Source: JAYPHU01 sp038127535
Lineage (GTDB): Bacteria; Pseudomonadota; Alphaproteobacteria; Rhodospirillales; UBA2165
Length of the DNA: 64,000 nt
Direction: 5' to 3'
Assembly: GCA_038127535.1 (NCBI GenBank)
Contig: JAYPHU010000009.1
Span: 42,669 to 106,668 of the forward strand
Positions 25,292 to 34,164 of this stretch are shown here, piece after piece. Under the pieces are notes generated by a model. The model had not been told where the DNA came from. It worked only from the letters and a program-made list of their open reading frames with translations, and searched no databases. A program made the translations under genes and the position numbers. How positions within the stretch are numbered: position 1 is the stretch's first letter; each line of letters starts with the position of its first letter.

Positions 25292-27148
25292 GTGATGCAC
25301 GCCACCGTGGCCGCAGACGCGCCGATGTTCACCATGTGGGTGACCTTCGCCCTGATATTGGGGGCTTTGGCGCTTTACGCCGTGGAGAAACTGCCGGCCG
25401 AGATCACCTCCATCGGGGTTCTGGGCGCGTTTATGGTGTTCTTCCACTTCTTTCCCGTTCATGGGCCCGACGGCAACAATCTTTTAAGTTCGGAGCGGCT
25501 GGTGCTGGGCTTTGCCAATCCGGCTTTGGTGACCGTCTTGGCGTTGTTGGTTGTGGGCCAGGGCATGGTCCGGGCCGGGGTGCTCGACAGGGGGGCGCGG
25601 CTGGTGCTGTCCGCCGGGCGGGGCAGCGCCGCGCTCACGATCTTTATCACCCTGGTCGTTGTTCTTATGATAAGTGGTTTTCTGAACAACATTCCCGTTG
25701 TCGTCATATTCATTCCCATCATGGAAGCTGTCGCCGTCCGGTTCGGCAAATCACCCAGCAAAGTGATGATGCCCCTCAGTTTCGCCGCGGTCTTGGGCGG
25801 CATGACGACCATTATCGGTTCCGGCACTAATCTTCTGGTTTCAGGCACGTTGGAAGAGCTCGGCGAACAGCCGTTCTCGTTCTTCCAATTTACCATCCCG
25901 GGCTTGTTCCTGGCCGCCGTCGGCCTGGCCTTTGTCTTCCTGGCCATTCCCAGACTGCTGAAGTATCGGTCGTCATTTGCCGCCGATTACCTGGGTAATG
26001 ACGGTAAACACTTCCTGGCCCAGATTACCTTGTCGGAAAATTCAAATTTGATTGGCCTGGAGTCCAAGGGCGGCATTTTCAACGCCTTTCCCGATATGAC
26101 CCTCCGGGTGATCGAACGGCATGAGGAAGCCATCCTGCCGCCGTTCGAAGGCGTGACATTGCGGGAAGGGGACGTTTTGGTGGTGTCCGCCACCCGTGGG
26201 GCGCTGACGGAGGCCCTGTCACAGGACCCCGGTTTGCTGGTGCCCAATCTACAGGATGGGCGGGATGATCAGGAACAACGCTGGCAGGCAGGTGATCGGG
26301 TCCTAGCCGAGGTCATGGTGGCGCCGGCATCATGGATGGCGGGATTGAACCTGCGCCGGATCGGTTTCCGCCATAAGACCCATTGTGTTGTCCTTGGGAT
26401 TAAACGCCGGGCGCGAATGATGCGCCGTCGGATCACGGAAATCGCTCTGGAGGAAGGCGATGTTCTTCTGGTGCAGGGCCAGCAGACGGATATCGACGCG
26501 CTCCGCCGACACGACGATATCGTCCTGTTGGAATGGTCGGCGGAGGAATTGCCGGCCCTCGATCACGCAAAGCGCGCGGTTACTATCTTTTTTGGCGTGA
26601 TCCTCTTGGCGGCCACGGGCATTCTGCCGGTCATGGTGTCGGCTCTAATCGGCGCGGCCGCTTTGGTGGCGACCGGTGTGTTGGGCATCCGCGCCGCCGC
26701 CCGGTCCTTGGATTCCAAGATATTCACCATGATCCCGGCGGCGCTGGCCATGGGGCTGGCTATGCAGGTGACCGGCGGGGCCGCCTATCTGGCGCAAAAT
26801 CTAATTGATTTACTGCAGGGCGCCAGTAGCCCAGTGGTGCTCTCGGCCTTCTTCCTGCTGATCGCGGCGCTTTCGAACGTGATCAGCGCCAAGGCTGCCG
26901 CCGTCTTGTTCACACCGATCGCGGTTGGTGTGGCGCAGGAACTAAATGTCCCGGTGGAAGCCTTCGCCGTCGCCGTGGTCTTTGCCGCCAACTGCGCGGT
27001 GGCGACCCCGATCGGTTATCAAACCAGCCTGCTGGTGATGGGACCCGGTCATTATACGTTTGCCGATTTCGCCCGAGGCGGCATTCCGCTGATCATCGTT
27101 TTGTGGCTGGCGTTCAGCCTGTTCGCGCCCTGGTACTACGGCTTGTAG
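25292..27148 (+). CDS. SLC13-family anion permease with two TrkA_C domains
   Basis: A 618-residue inner-membrane transporter. Five to six hydrophobic helices precede residue 230, two TrkA_C/RCK-type soluble domains occupy about 235-410 (EGVTLREGDVLVVSATRG and ALEEGDVLLVQGQQTDI are their hallmark ends), and another set of helices follows to the end, including NVISAKAAAVLFTPIAVGVA. This layout is known from sulfate/dicarboxylate permeases of the SLC13 group. Substrate is unknown; the tartrate-dehydrogenase-type neighbour suggests a C4 hydroxy-dicarboxylate. GTG 25292 or ATG 25295 can serve as start. Confidence 0.88.
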   Translation: MMHATVAADAPMFTMWVTFALILGALALYAVEKLPAEITSIGVLGAFMVFFHFFPVHGPDGNNLLSSERLVLGFANPALVTVLALLVVGQGMVRAGVLDRGARLVLSAGRGSAALTIFITLVVVLMISGFLNNIPVVVIFIPIMEAVAVRFGKSPSKVMMPLSFAAVLGGMTTIIGSGTNLLVSGTLEELGEQPFSFFQFTIPGLFLAAVGLAFVFLAIPRLLKYRSSFAADYLGNDGKHFLAQITLSENSNLIGLESKGGIFNAFPDMTLRVIERHEEAILPPFEGVTLREGDVLVVSATRGALTEALSQDPGLLVPNLQDGRDDQEQRWQAGDRVLAEVMVAPASWMAGLNLRRIGFRHKTHCVVLGIKRRARMMRRRITEIALEEGDVLLVQGQQTDIDALRRHDDIVLLEWSAEELPALDHAKRAVTIFFGVILLAATGILPVMVSALIGAAALVATGVLGIRAAARSLDSKIFTMIPAALAMGLAMQVTGGAAYLAQNLIDLLQGASSPVVLSAFFLLIAALSNVISAKAAAVLFTPIAVGVAQELNVPVEAFAVAVVFAANCAVATPIGYQTSLLVMGPGHYTFADFARGGIPLIIVLWLAFSLFAPWYYGL

Positions 27149-28029
27149 CGGGATTGGATGTCGGCCGTCTTGCGCTCACGAAAGGTGTTACCGGAAAAGG
27201 TGACCTGACCCTTGGCGCTGATATGGTTCAGCATGTGGCGAAAATTCTGGTTTAGGCGCTCCGTCGATGACGAGGATTGATACCAGAGCTCATTGGTCCG
27301 GGCCGACGTGGAAATCGGCCGGTGGCTTTGATAGCCCTCAAAGGCGACAAGGAACCCTTCGATCATCCCCATTTCATCTTCGTCAAACCCCTGAAAGGAG
27401 AGGGTGAAGCCTTGCTCCCAGCCCGACGCGTTCTATCCATTGGATGAGCCGGAGAGGGCCGCAAGACGCACATCCAGTGCCGCGCCCAGATCCTGGGGCA
27501 GGCGGCGGGACGCTTTACCGGCGGCGGCCAACAGACAGTTCCGGTCACACTCAAGCGGCGCTTGGACGTTCGGCTTACTGACCTCGAAATTACCGAGCCG
27601 TTGGCCGCCCGCGACGCTAAGCATTCTGCCGGACAGACGAAGATTAATGCGGGTCGTGTAGGCGAGGCGGCTCACATCCGCGAAGACAGTCACCCGGACC
27701 ATCACATCAATCAGCGGCTGCCGAATGGATCCCGCAATATCGATCAGCTCAGCATCACTGCGCCGCACCCGGCCCTGGGCAAAGTTCTCCAAGGTGATTG
27801 CCGTCTCATCAAATACCCGAAATCCCTCGTCCTGAAGTTCATTGCTGATCGCCTCCATGACCCGGGTGAAGACTTGGCTGTCCCGTGCGATTGCATCGGG
27901 CACGGCGTCGTCCGCCATGATCAACAGGTTGGGCTGATCAGCCGCCAAAATCGGGCAGGACAACAAGATCAGAGCAAAAATAGCCGGGATCAATTTGATC
28001 GGGCGAAAAATCGAGGGCAAAATAACCAT
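27136..28029 (-). pseudogene. Secreted hypothetical protein interrupted by one in-frame TAG
   Basis: A minus-strand frame begins at 28029 with a signal peptide (hydrophobic LIPAIFALILLSCPILAA) and runs 198 codons to TAG at 27433-27435. The same frame stays open beyond it for another 98 codons (starting NASGWEQGFTLSFQGF) to the TAG at 27136-27138. Together this makes a 297-codon gene with a single amber codon. No domain was recognised, although residues 25-160 resemble lipoprotein-type stress proteins in composition. The lesion may be a real recent mutation, a base error, or mark two adjacent coding pieces; the C-terminal piece overlaps the 3' end of the permease gene by 13 bases. Confidence 0.6.
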
Positions 28030-28255
28030 TTTCGGTAGTTAAAAAGAGTGATTTATCCTATTGAATTTCGCGGATTTACGCACCTGAATTCTTTGACTAT
28101 TGAGGTAGGGCAGGTTTTGCCTGACCGGCCTATATGGGAAATGACGAATTGACGCCCCGGATTAATTGAATTTAGATATTGCCCAAGCTTGGTAGAGCCG
28201 AAATCTGCCGCCAACCCGGTTCGCCGGGGTGCGCAATTACTCAAAAGGATGGCAT

Positions 28256-28708
28256 ATGTCTACTCAGGCTAAGAAAGAAAAAGCGCTGGGGGTTAATCAC
28301 GTGGTGCTCGAAGTGAACGATCTCGATGAGGCGCTCGAATTCTGTGGCGCCATACTGGATTTCGAGCTTCGCGGGCGCTCGGACACGCAGGCGTTTGTCG
28401 ATATGGGCGACCAATTCCTCCAATTCAGTCTGGGGAAGAAACAAAGCGCTGATGACAAACGACATTTTGGTCTGGTGGTCGATCAGCGAGAGACCATCCG
28501 CGCTAAGCTTGAGGAAATAGGCGTCGAGCTTCTGAAGCGTGGTTTGAATTTCCGTGACCCCTGGGGCAATCGTGCGGAGATTGTTCCCTATTAGGATATT
28601 CAGTTTACCAAGCTACCCTCGGTTCTATCGGGGATGGGTGCCGATCATGTGACAAAAACCCCGGAAGCCATTGAAGAGCTCGCCAAGAAGGGCATGGCCC
28701 TGGAATAA
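28256..28708 (+). pseudogene. VOC/glyoxalase-family protein with an in-frame TAG near the C-terminus
   Basis: The frame reads like a vicinal-oxygen-chelate protein: KALGVNHVVLEVNDLDEALEF, FVDMGDQFLQF, RHFGLVVDQRE and NFRDPWGNRAEIVPY. TAG at 28592-28594 stops it there, but the same frame continues DIQFTKLPSVLSGMGADH to TAA at 28706, and that tail is also homologous to family members. Thus a 150-codon gene carries one amber codon after 112 residues. The truncated product lacks only the C-terminal helix and may still fold. ATG 28256 follows AAAGGATG. A GST gene follows 17 bases on. Confidence 0.7.
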
Positions 28709-28724
28709 CGGAAGGACCTAAGAC

Positions 28725-29531
28725 GTGCTGAAATTGTACCGCTATAAAAATTCAATCTGCACGCAGAAGGTCCTGATCACGCTCGACGAAAAGAAACTGC
28801 CGTTCGAAACGCAGGACGTAGACCTTTTCCTGAACGAGCAATACTCCCCGGAGTATCTCAAAATCAATCCGAAGGGCGTGGTGCCGTCTCTCGACCATGA
28901 TGGCCGGATTGTCATCGAGTCCACATTGATCTGCGAGTATCTGGACGAGACGTTCAACGATACCCCCCTGATCCCGGATGATCCCTATCGCCGAAGCCAG
29001 ATGCGTCTATGGGCCAAGGCTATAGATGAAGGTATTTTCGTCGCCACCCGCGAAATCAGCTTCTCGGCCATGTTTCGGGAACGCCTTCGAAATATGACTG
29101 CGGAACAGCGCCAAATGCGGTTCAACAACGTCGGCGATCCGGAACGAACGGACCGCTATATCTCGGTCTATGAACATGGCACCGATTCACATTACGTACT
29201 GGAAGGGATCGCGGCCTACGAAAAACTGTTCAAGAATATGGATAGGGTGCTGGCCGATGGCCGGACCTGGCTGGACAGCGAAGAGTTTACCCTCGCCGAT
29301 ATCGCCTTGATCCCCTATCTGGCGCGCCTGGAGTATCTCTGTCTGTTGGATATCTGGCTCGATGACCGGCCCAAGGTGATGGCCTGGTTCGACCGCGCCC
29401 GCGCCCGGCCCAGCTTCACCGCCGCCATCGACGGCACCATTTCCGACGAGGAAAAAGAGGCCATGCAGACCCACGGGTCGAAGCTGCGGGGCGCAATCCG
29501 GGAAAAGCGGGACGCCTATCTCGCGAACTAG
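28725..29531 (+). CDS. Glutathione S-transferase family protein
   Basis: A 268-residue GST with an N-terminal thioredoxin-like domain (KLYRYKNSICTQKVLITLDEK, the Ser/Cys active-site region; INPKGVVPSLDHDGRIVIES for glutathione binding) and a C-terminal helical domain with FTLADIALIPYLARLEYL. It lies 17 bases after a VOC-family gene; GST plus glyoxalase-like pairs are common in detoxification or aromatic degradation, though the substrate is unknown here. GTG 28725 is preceded by GGAAGGACC. Confidence 0.88.
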   Translation: MLKLYRYKNSICTQKVLITLDEKKLPFETQDVDLFLNEQYSPEYLKINPKGVVPSLDHDGRIVIESTLICEYLDETFNDTPLIPDDPYRRSQMRLWAKAIDEGIFVATREISFSAMFRERLRNMTAEQRQMRFNNVGDPERTDRYISVYEHGTDSHYVLEGIAAYEKLFKNMDRVLADGRTWLDSEEFTLADIALIPYLARLEYLCLLDIWLDDRPKVMAWFDRARARPSFTAAIDGTISDEEKEAMQTHGSKLRGAIREKRDAYLAN

Positions 29532-29617
29532 GCTCTTACGCCGACGGGGCAAGACCACTAAACTAGCCGCACATTGAACACTGATCGTCTCCGGCAGAGG
29601 CGTGGACGGACTCCGTT

Positions 29618-30871
29618 TTGACCAACCCGATTTTCACCAAGGAAAACTGGCTGCGCGCGCTGACGTTTGCGACCGTGATTGTCTGCGTCTTTTCGTCCAA
29701 GGCGGCGGTGCCTCTTCTCCTTCTCTTTGGTTTGAGTCTGGTGTGGTGCGTCGGCCTCGGGTCTCTCCGGTTGTCACTGTTGCCGCGAGCGGCTTCAATC
29801 GGTCTGGCGGCCTTGGTGCTGTGGTCGCTAGTCGGCGCGGTCTGGTCGGCGGCGCCGGTAACAGTCCTCAAAACCAACTGGCCGCTGCCGCTGCTCATTG
29901 CCGCCGGTTTAGTAACCGTGGGATTAGCGGCGCGGTTGGAGAAAACCCATTCGGATGCCATCACCAGTGCGCTCATGGCCGGCATGGTGGTGGCGCTCTG
30001 CTTGGTGATGTTCGAGGCGGCCACGTATAACTGGATCGGCCGCCAACTGCGTGGCCTCGAGTGGCCCGATATCATCAATTTCGAAACAGGGGGTGAAAGC
30101 CTGACCGGGCTCATCAAGGCGCCCATCGCTATTTTATGCCTGTTGATCTGGCCGGTGATGGCGCGATGGATGGCGGCTGGAAACAAGCTCATCCCGCTCG
30201 CGCTCTATGTCGCACTGATAGCCTCTGCGGCCTGGTTCGACGCAACGACGGCGATGTTGGTTCTCGTCGCCGGGGGCGTATTGGTAGCGCTGGGTCGATG
30301 GAACCTTCGCGTGATTACCAGACTCTTCGCCGCCGCGGCCTTGATCTTGATTGTGGCAATGCCGCTTCTTGTGCGCCCCATAACGTCGACCGGTTTCCTC
30401 ATGGCGGCCGATTCGGGAAAAACGTCGATCCCCATTCCGGTGTCGGGGATCAGCCGGCTGCATATCTGGCAGTTCGTCTCGGAGAAAGTTTCCGAGCGTC
30501 CCTGGACGGGCTGGGGATTGAAGTCTTCTCGGTATGTGGAAGGCGCCGATCAAAAATATACCGTTATCCGGCAGGACGCTCAAGGGCGCGAGGCCATCCT
30601 CTACAAGGATTTCAATCTGCCGCTCCACCCCCACAATCAGGCACTGCAGATTTGGCTGGAGCTTGGCCTGATCGGCGCGCTGATCGCCGGATTAACCGCC
30701 TTTGCGGTCATTTGGCGCGGGGCGGAGAGGGCGGGATCGCTAGGCCTCGGTTTGATTGCCGGCATCCTTATTTTTGATCTCTTGAGCTTCGGCGCTTGGC
30801 AAAACTGGTGGATCGCTGCGCAGTTTTTGGCCATCTCGTATTTGGTCAACGTGAAACGGAAGCCGTCTTAA
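29618..30871 (+). CDS. O-antigen ligase family (Wzy/WaaL-like) membrane protein
   Basis: A 417-residue polytopic membrane protein with ten or more hydrophobic helices. The large periplasmic loop with RPWTGWGLKSSRYVEG and the motif LPLHPHNQALQIWLELGLIGAL, containing the conserved HPHN histidines, identifies the Wzy_C/O-antigen ligase family. Such proteins polymerise or transfer polysaccharide at the outer face of the inner membrane. No other polysaccharide genes lie alongside, so its acceptor cannot be guessed. The start is uncertain: TTG 29618 is used; no strong ribosome site is visible. Confidence 0.82.
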   Translation: MTNPIFTKENWLRALTFATVIVCVFSSKAAVPLLLLFGLSLVWCVGLGSLRLSLLPRAASIGLAALVLWSLVGAVWSAAPVTVLKTNWPLPLLIAAGLVTVGLAARLEKTHSDAITSALMAGMVVALCLVMFEAATYNWIGRQLRGLEWPDIINFETGGESLTGLIKAPIAILCLLIWPVMARWMAAGNKLIPLALYVALIASAAWFDATTAMLVLVAGGVLVALGRWNLRVITRLFAAAALILIVAMPLLVRPITSTGFLMAADSGKTSIPIPVSGISRLHIWQFVSEKVSERPWTGWGLKSSRYVEGADQKYTVIRQDAQGREAILYKDFNLPLHPHNQALQIWLELGLIGALIAGLTAFAVIWRGAERAGSLGLGLIAGILIFDLLSFGAWQNWWIAAQFLAISYLVNVKRKPS

Positions 30872-30949
30872 GCCTTAAGCGCCTGCCAGTAGTTCTACAT
30901 ACCTATCATGTAAATTATTCATTTGACCGGGACCTGCATTGCCTATAGA

Positions 30950-31012
30950 AGCATCGGCGGGCCACGATCCCCCAACGGATCGCGACCCATCTGTGAGGAT
31001 GGGAGAAACATC
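30950..31012 (+). promoter_or_regulatory. serC leader RNA (two hairpins, second sequesters the ribosome site)
   Basis: Hairpin one pairs CGATCC (30965-30970) with GGATCG (30977-30982). Hairpin two pairs CCCATC (30986-30991) with GATGGG (30998-31003) around TGTGAG, so the Shine-Dalgarno GGGAG (31001-31005) is within its stem, eight bases before the serC ATG. Position and shape fit the alphaproteobacterial serC leader motif described from comparative genomics. Assignment is by eye. Confidence 0.65.
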
Positions 31013-32182
31013 ATGAACACACCTGCCAAGCCGGGAGTCCGCCCGGCCAATCCTAATTTTTCATCAGGACCTTGCGCCAAACGACCCGGCTGGACGCCCG
31101 CCGCGTTGGACGACGCACTGCTCGGCCGGTCACACCGGTCGTCCGAGGGCAAAGCCAAACTTCAAGAAGTTATCGACAAAACCCGTGCCGTCTTGGGCGT
31201 GCCCGAAGACTATCGGATCGGCATTGTCGCCGCGTCCGACACCGGCGCGGTGGAGATGGCGCTCTGGTCCCTGCTCGGAGCACGGGGCGTTGATTTGCTA
31301 GCCTGGGAGAGCTTCGGCTCCGGCTGGGTCAGCGATGTCACCAAGCAGCTCAAGCTGGACGACGTCCGGACCCTCGAGGCCGGTTACGGCAAACTGCCCG
31401 ACCTGTCCGAGGCCGATTTCAGCCGGGACGTGGTCTTCACCTGGAACGGCACCACCTCCGGTGTGCGGGTCCCTGACGGGAGCTGGATTCCCGCTGACCG
31501 GGCAGGGCTGACCATCTGCGATGCCACCTCTGCCCTGTTTGCCATGAATCTGCCGTGGGACAAGCTCGATGTGGTGACCTATTCCTGGCAAAAGGTGATG
31601 GGCGGCGAAGCCCAGCACGGCATGCTGATCCTGGGCCCCCGCGCGGTGGAACGGCTGGAGAGCTACACCCCGCCCTGGCCGATGCCGAAGATTTTCCGTC
31701 TCACCTCCGGCGGCAAGTTGAACGAAGGCGTGTTCAAAGGCGCCACCATCAACACGCCGTCGATGATGTGTGTGGAGGACGCGCTGGACGGATTGAACTG
31801 GGCCGAAAGCATCGGCGGCCTTCCAACGTTGATCGCCCGGTCGGAAGCCAATCTGGCGGTGCTGGCTCGATGGGTGGAAAGTTCCGCCGACATCGATTTC
31901 CTGGCCGAGGAGCCCGAGACTATGTCGTGTACTAGCGTGTGCCTGAAGATTATCGCACCCTGGTTTTTGGGCCTGGATGAAGACGGACAGGCCAAGGCGG
32001 CCAAGCGTGTGGCCGCACTCCTCGACGAAGAGGGCGTGGCCTATGACGTGGACGCCTATCGCGATGCTCCACCGGGCCTGCGCATCTGGGCAGGCTCGAC
32101 CATCCAGTCGACCGATCTGGAGGCGCTGACGCCCTGGATCGACTGGGCGCTCGCCACCGCACAATCCGAATTCACCGCTTAA
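31013..32182 (+). CDS. serC: Phosphoserine aminotransferase (alphaproteobacterial/Methanosarcina type)
   Basis: PLP-dependent enzyme that makes phosphoserine from 3-phosphohydroxypyruvate. The 389-residue protein starts MNTPAKPGVRPANPNFSSGPCAKRPGW, trimmed here to the signature NFSSGPCAKRPGW, and has the PLP lysine in YSWQKVMGGEAQHG and CDATSALFAMNLPWDK. This is the divergent SerC type (TIGR01365) shared by alphaproteobacteria and Methanosarcina. ATG 31013 is placed behind GGGAG in the leader hairpin. serA follows 18 bases after its stop, forming a two-gene serine operon. Confidence 0.95.
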   Translation: MNTPAKPGVRPANPNFSSGPCAKRPGWTPAALDDALLGRSHRSSEGKAKLQEVIDKTRAVLGVPEDYRIGIVAASDTGAVEMALWSLLGARGVDLLAWESFGSGWVSDVTKQLKLDDVRTLEAGYGKLPDLSEADFSRDVVFTWNGTTSGVRVPDGSWIPADRAGLTICDATSALFAMNLPWDKLDVVTYSWQKVMGGEAQHGMLILGPRAVERLESYTPPWPMPKIFRLTSGGKLNEGVFKGATINTPSMMCVEDALDGLNWAESIGGLPTLIARSEANLAVLARWVESSADIDFLAEEPETMSCTSVCLKIIAPWFLGLDEDGQAKAAKRVAALLDEEGVAYDVDAYRDAPPGLRIWAGSTIQSTDLEALTPWIDWALATAQSEFTA

Positions 32183-32200
32183 ATTCCAGGAGGCAATGAA

Positions 32201-33778
32201 ATGCCCAAGGTTCTGATTTCAGACAGCATGAGTCCGCGTGCCGAAGAGATTTTCAAGGCCCGCGGTTTGGACGTAGACGTAAAGCCGGGCATGACTTCGG
32301 ACAAACTGAAAGCCTGTATCGGCGAGTATGACGGTTTGGCCGTCCGCTCTGCCACCAAGGTCACACCTGAGATATTGGACGCCGCCGACAATTTGAGAGT
32401 CATCGGCCGTGCCGGCATCGGTGTGGATAATATCGATGTGGCCGCCGCGTCCGCCAAGGGTGTGGTCGTGATGAATACGCCCTTCGGCAACTCGATCACC
32501 ACGGCCGAGCATGCGATCGCTATGATGTTCGCCCTCGCCCGGGATATCCCGGAGGCCAGCGCCTCTACCCACGCCGGCAAGTGGGAAAAATCCCGGTTCA
32601 TGGGGATTGAGCTTTACGGCAAAACCCTCGGCATCATCGGTTGCGGCAATATCGGCTCCATAGTTGCAGACAGGGCGCTAGGTCTGAAAATGAAGGTGGC
32701 GGCCTACGATCCGTTCCTATCCGAGGAGCGGGCGGCCGACATGGGCGTCGATAAGGTGGAACTGGATGAGATGTTTGCCCGCGCTGACTTCATCAGTCTG
32801 CACACGCCCATGACCGACGCCACCCGCGGAATCATTAACGCCGAGGCAATCACCAAAATGAAAGACGGGGTGCGGATCATCAACTGCGCCCGTGGCGGTC
32901 TCGTGGTCGAAGAAGACCTGAGAGCGGCGCTGGATTCCGGCAAGGTGGCCGGCGCTGGCATGGACGTCTTTGTCGAAGAACCGGCCAGGGCAAACGTCCT
33001 GTTCGGTCATGGAAAAGTCGTGGCAACGCCGCACCTGGGGGCATCTACCGAGGAAGCCCAGGTGAATGTCGCCATCCAAGTGGCGGAGCAGATGTCCGAC
33101 TATCTGCTGGACGGAGCTGTGGTCAACGCCCTCAACATGCCGTCGGTCAGCGCCGAGGATGCGCCCAAGTTGACGCCCTATATGAAGCTGGCGGAGCATT
33201 TGGGCAGTTTCTCCGGTCAAGTAACCGAGTCCGCGATCAAGAAGATACAGATCGACTACTGCGGGCATGTATCGGAGCTCAACACCAAACCACTGACGGC
33301 AATTGTCCTGCAGGGCATTCTGTCGCCGCTGCTGGAATCAGTGAATATGGTCAGCGCGCCGACCCTGGCGAAGGAACGCAATATCGAGATCACCGAGGCC
33401 ACGTGTGAGACCCTAGACGAGTACCAGACCCTCATGCGCCTGACGGTGACCACGGACAATCAAACCCGGACGGTTGCCGGCACGCTGTTCCACGGCGGGC
33501 GGCCGCGGCTGGTGGAAATCAAGGGCATTTCCATGGATGCGGAGCTTAAGCCCAATATGCTCTATATCACCAACGAGGATAAGCCGGGCATCATCGGCGA
33601 TCTCGGCTCAACCCTGGGAGAGGCGGGCATCAATATCGCCACGTTCAACTTGGGCCGGGAAACCACCGGCGGCTCGGCCATTTGCCTGATCGAGACCGAT
33701 GAGCCGGTCTCCGACGAACTGGCCGCCAAAGTGCGCGCTATTCCTCATGTGGTTCAGGCTGTGCCGCTCAACTTCTAA
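32201..33778 (+). CDS. serA: D-3-phosphoglycerate dehydrogenase
   Basis: First committed step of serine synthesis. The 525-residue long form has the catalytic/substrate domain, the NAD Rossmann motif GIIGCGNIGSIVADRA, catalytic arginine and His regions (NCARGGLVVEEDL, VATPHLGASTEEAQ), an intervening ASB domain and a C-terminal ACT domain (PNMLYITNEDKPGIIGDLG) for likely serine feedback. It lies in an operon with serC. An AGGAGG ribosome site precedes ATG 32201. Confidence 0.97.
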   Translation: MPKVLISDSMSPRAEEIFKARGLDVDVKPGMTSDKLKACIGEYDGLAVRSATKVTPEILDAADNLRVIGRAGIGVDNIDVAAASAKGVVVMNTPFGNSITTAEHAIAMMFALARDIPEASASTHAGKWEKSRFMGIELYGKTLGIIGCGNIGSIVADRALGLKMKVAAYDPFLSEERAADMGVDKVELDEMFARADFISLHTPMTDATRGIINAEAITKMKDGVRIINCARGGLVVEEDLRAALDSGKVAGAGMDVFVEEPARANVLFGHGKVVATPHLGASTEEAQVNVAIQVAEQMSDYLLDGAVVNALNMPSVSAEDAPKLTPYMKLAEHLGSFSGQVTESAIKKIQIDYCGHVSELNTKPLTAIVLQGILSPLLESVNMVSAPTLAKERNIEITEATCETLDEYQTLMRLTVTTDNQTRTVAGTLFHGGRPRLVEIKGISMDAELKPNMLYITNEDKPGIIGDLGSTLGEAGINIATFNLGRETTGGSAICLIETDEPVSDELAAKVRAIPHVVQAVPLNF

Positions 33779-33790
33779 GTTTGCCCAAAG

Positions 33791-33814
33791 CCGGGAGGCG
33801 AGCACGTCTCCCGG
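33791..33814 (+). terminator. Weak terminator-like hairpin after serA
   Basis: CCGGGAG at 33791-33797 pairs with CTCCCGG at 33808-33814, twelve bases after the serA stop. The downstream tail lacks a clear T run, so intrinsic termination is uncertain. Confidence 0.45.
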
Positions 33815-33985
33815 TCCCGCCATCTTCAAATAAAATTAATCCGACCTCTCTTGATTCTCGCACCGGATTGGCGCACGCTCGTTGTTCGTTGGGCTCTAAC
33901 CGGGGGCCATATCCAAGCGTCTCAATCAAACCTAAATTTGGGATGCGGAAATAATCAAACAGGCCGAACAGGCGGGGGAGGAAAG

Positions 33986-34156
33986 ATGGCTACCGTTTCA
34001 CTTACGGTGAACGGGAAGGCCGTGTTGGCGGATGCCGAGGCGGATACGCTTCTCGCAGAATTTATTCGCTAAAATCTAGCCCTGCTCGCATCAGGCATGG
34101 ACTTCGCCGCCGTCGTTTTCTATGCTCCCGCCAAGCCTGAGGAACCCAGAATTTAA
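33986..34156 (+). pseudogene. Remnant of CO-dehydrogenase small (2Fe-2S) subunit gene coxS
   Basis: Behind an excellent ribosome site (GGGGAGG at 33975-33981) the frame encodes MATVSLTVNGKAVLADAEAD followed by TLLAEFIR, the N-terminus of CoxS/xanthine-dehydrogenase-type small subunits, and then TAA at 34070-34072. Similarity continues for only a few codons (NLAL) and the cysteine ligands of both 2Fe-2S clusters are missing. The same frame runs on to TAA at 34154 with an unrelated or rearranged tail. This is a deletion remnant lying directly upstream of coxD and coxE. Confidence 0.75.
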
Positions 34157-34164
34157 GGAAAAAT

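Noticed and set aside
27433..28594. Amber codons as a recoded amino acid (for example pyrrolysine)
   Set aside because: TAG is used as a normal stop by many intact genes here (zapA, the GST at 5209, mltG and others), and the pseudogenes contain all three stop codons.
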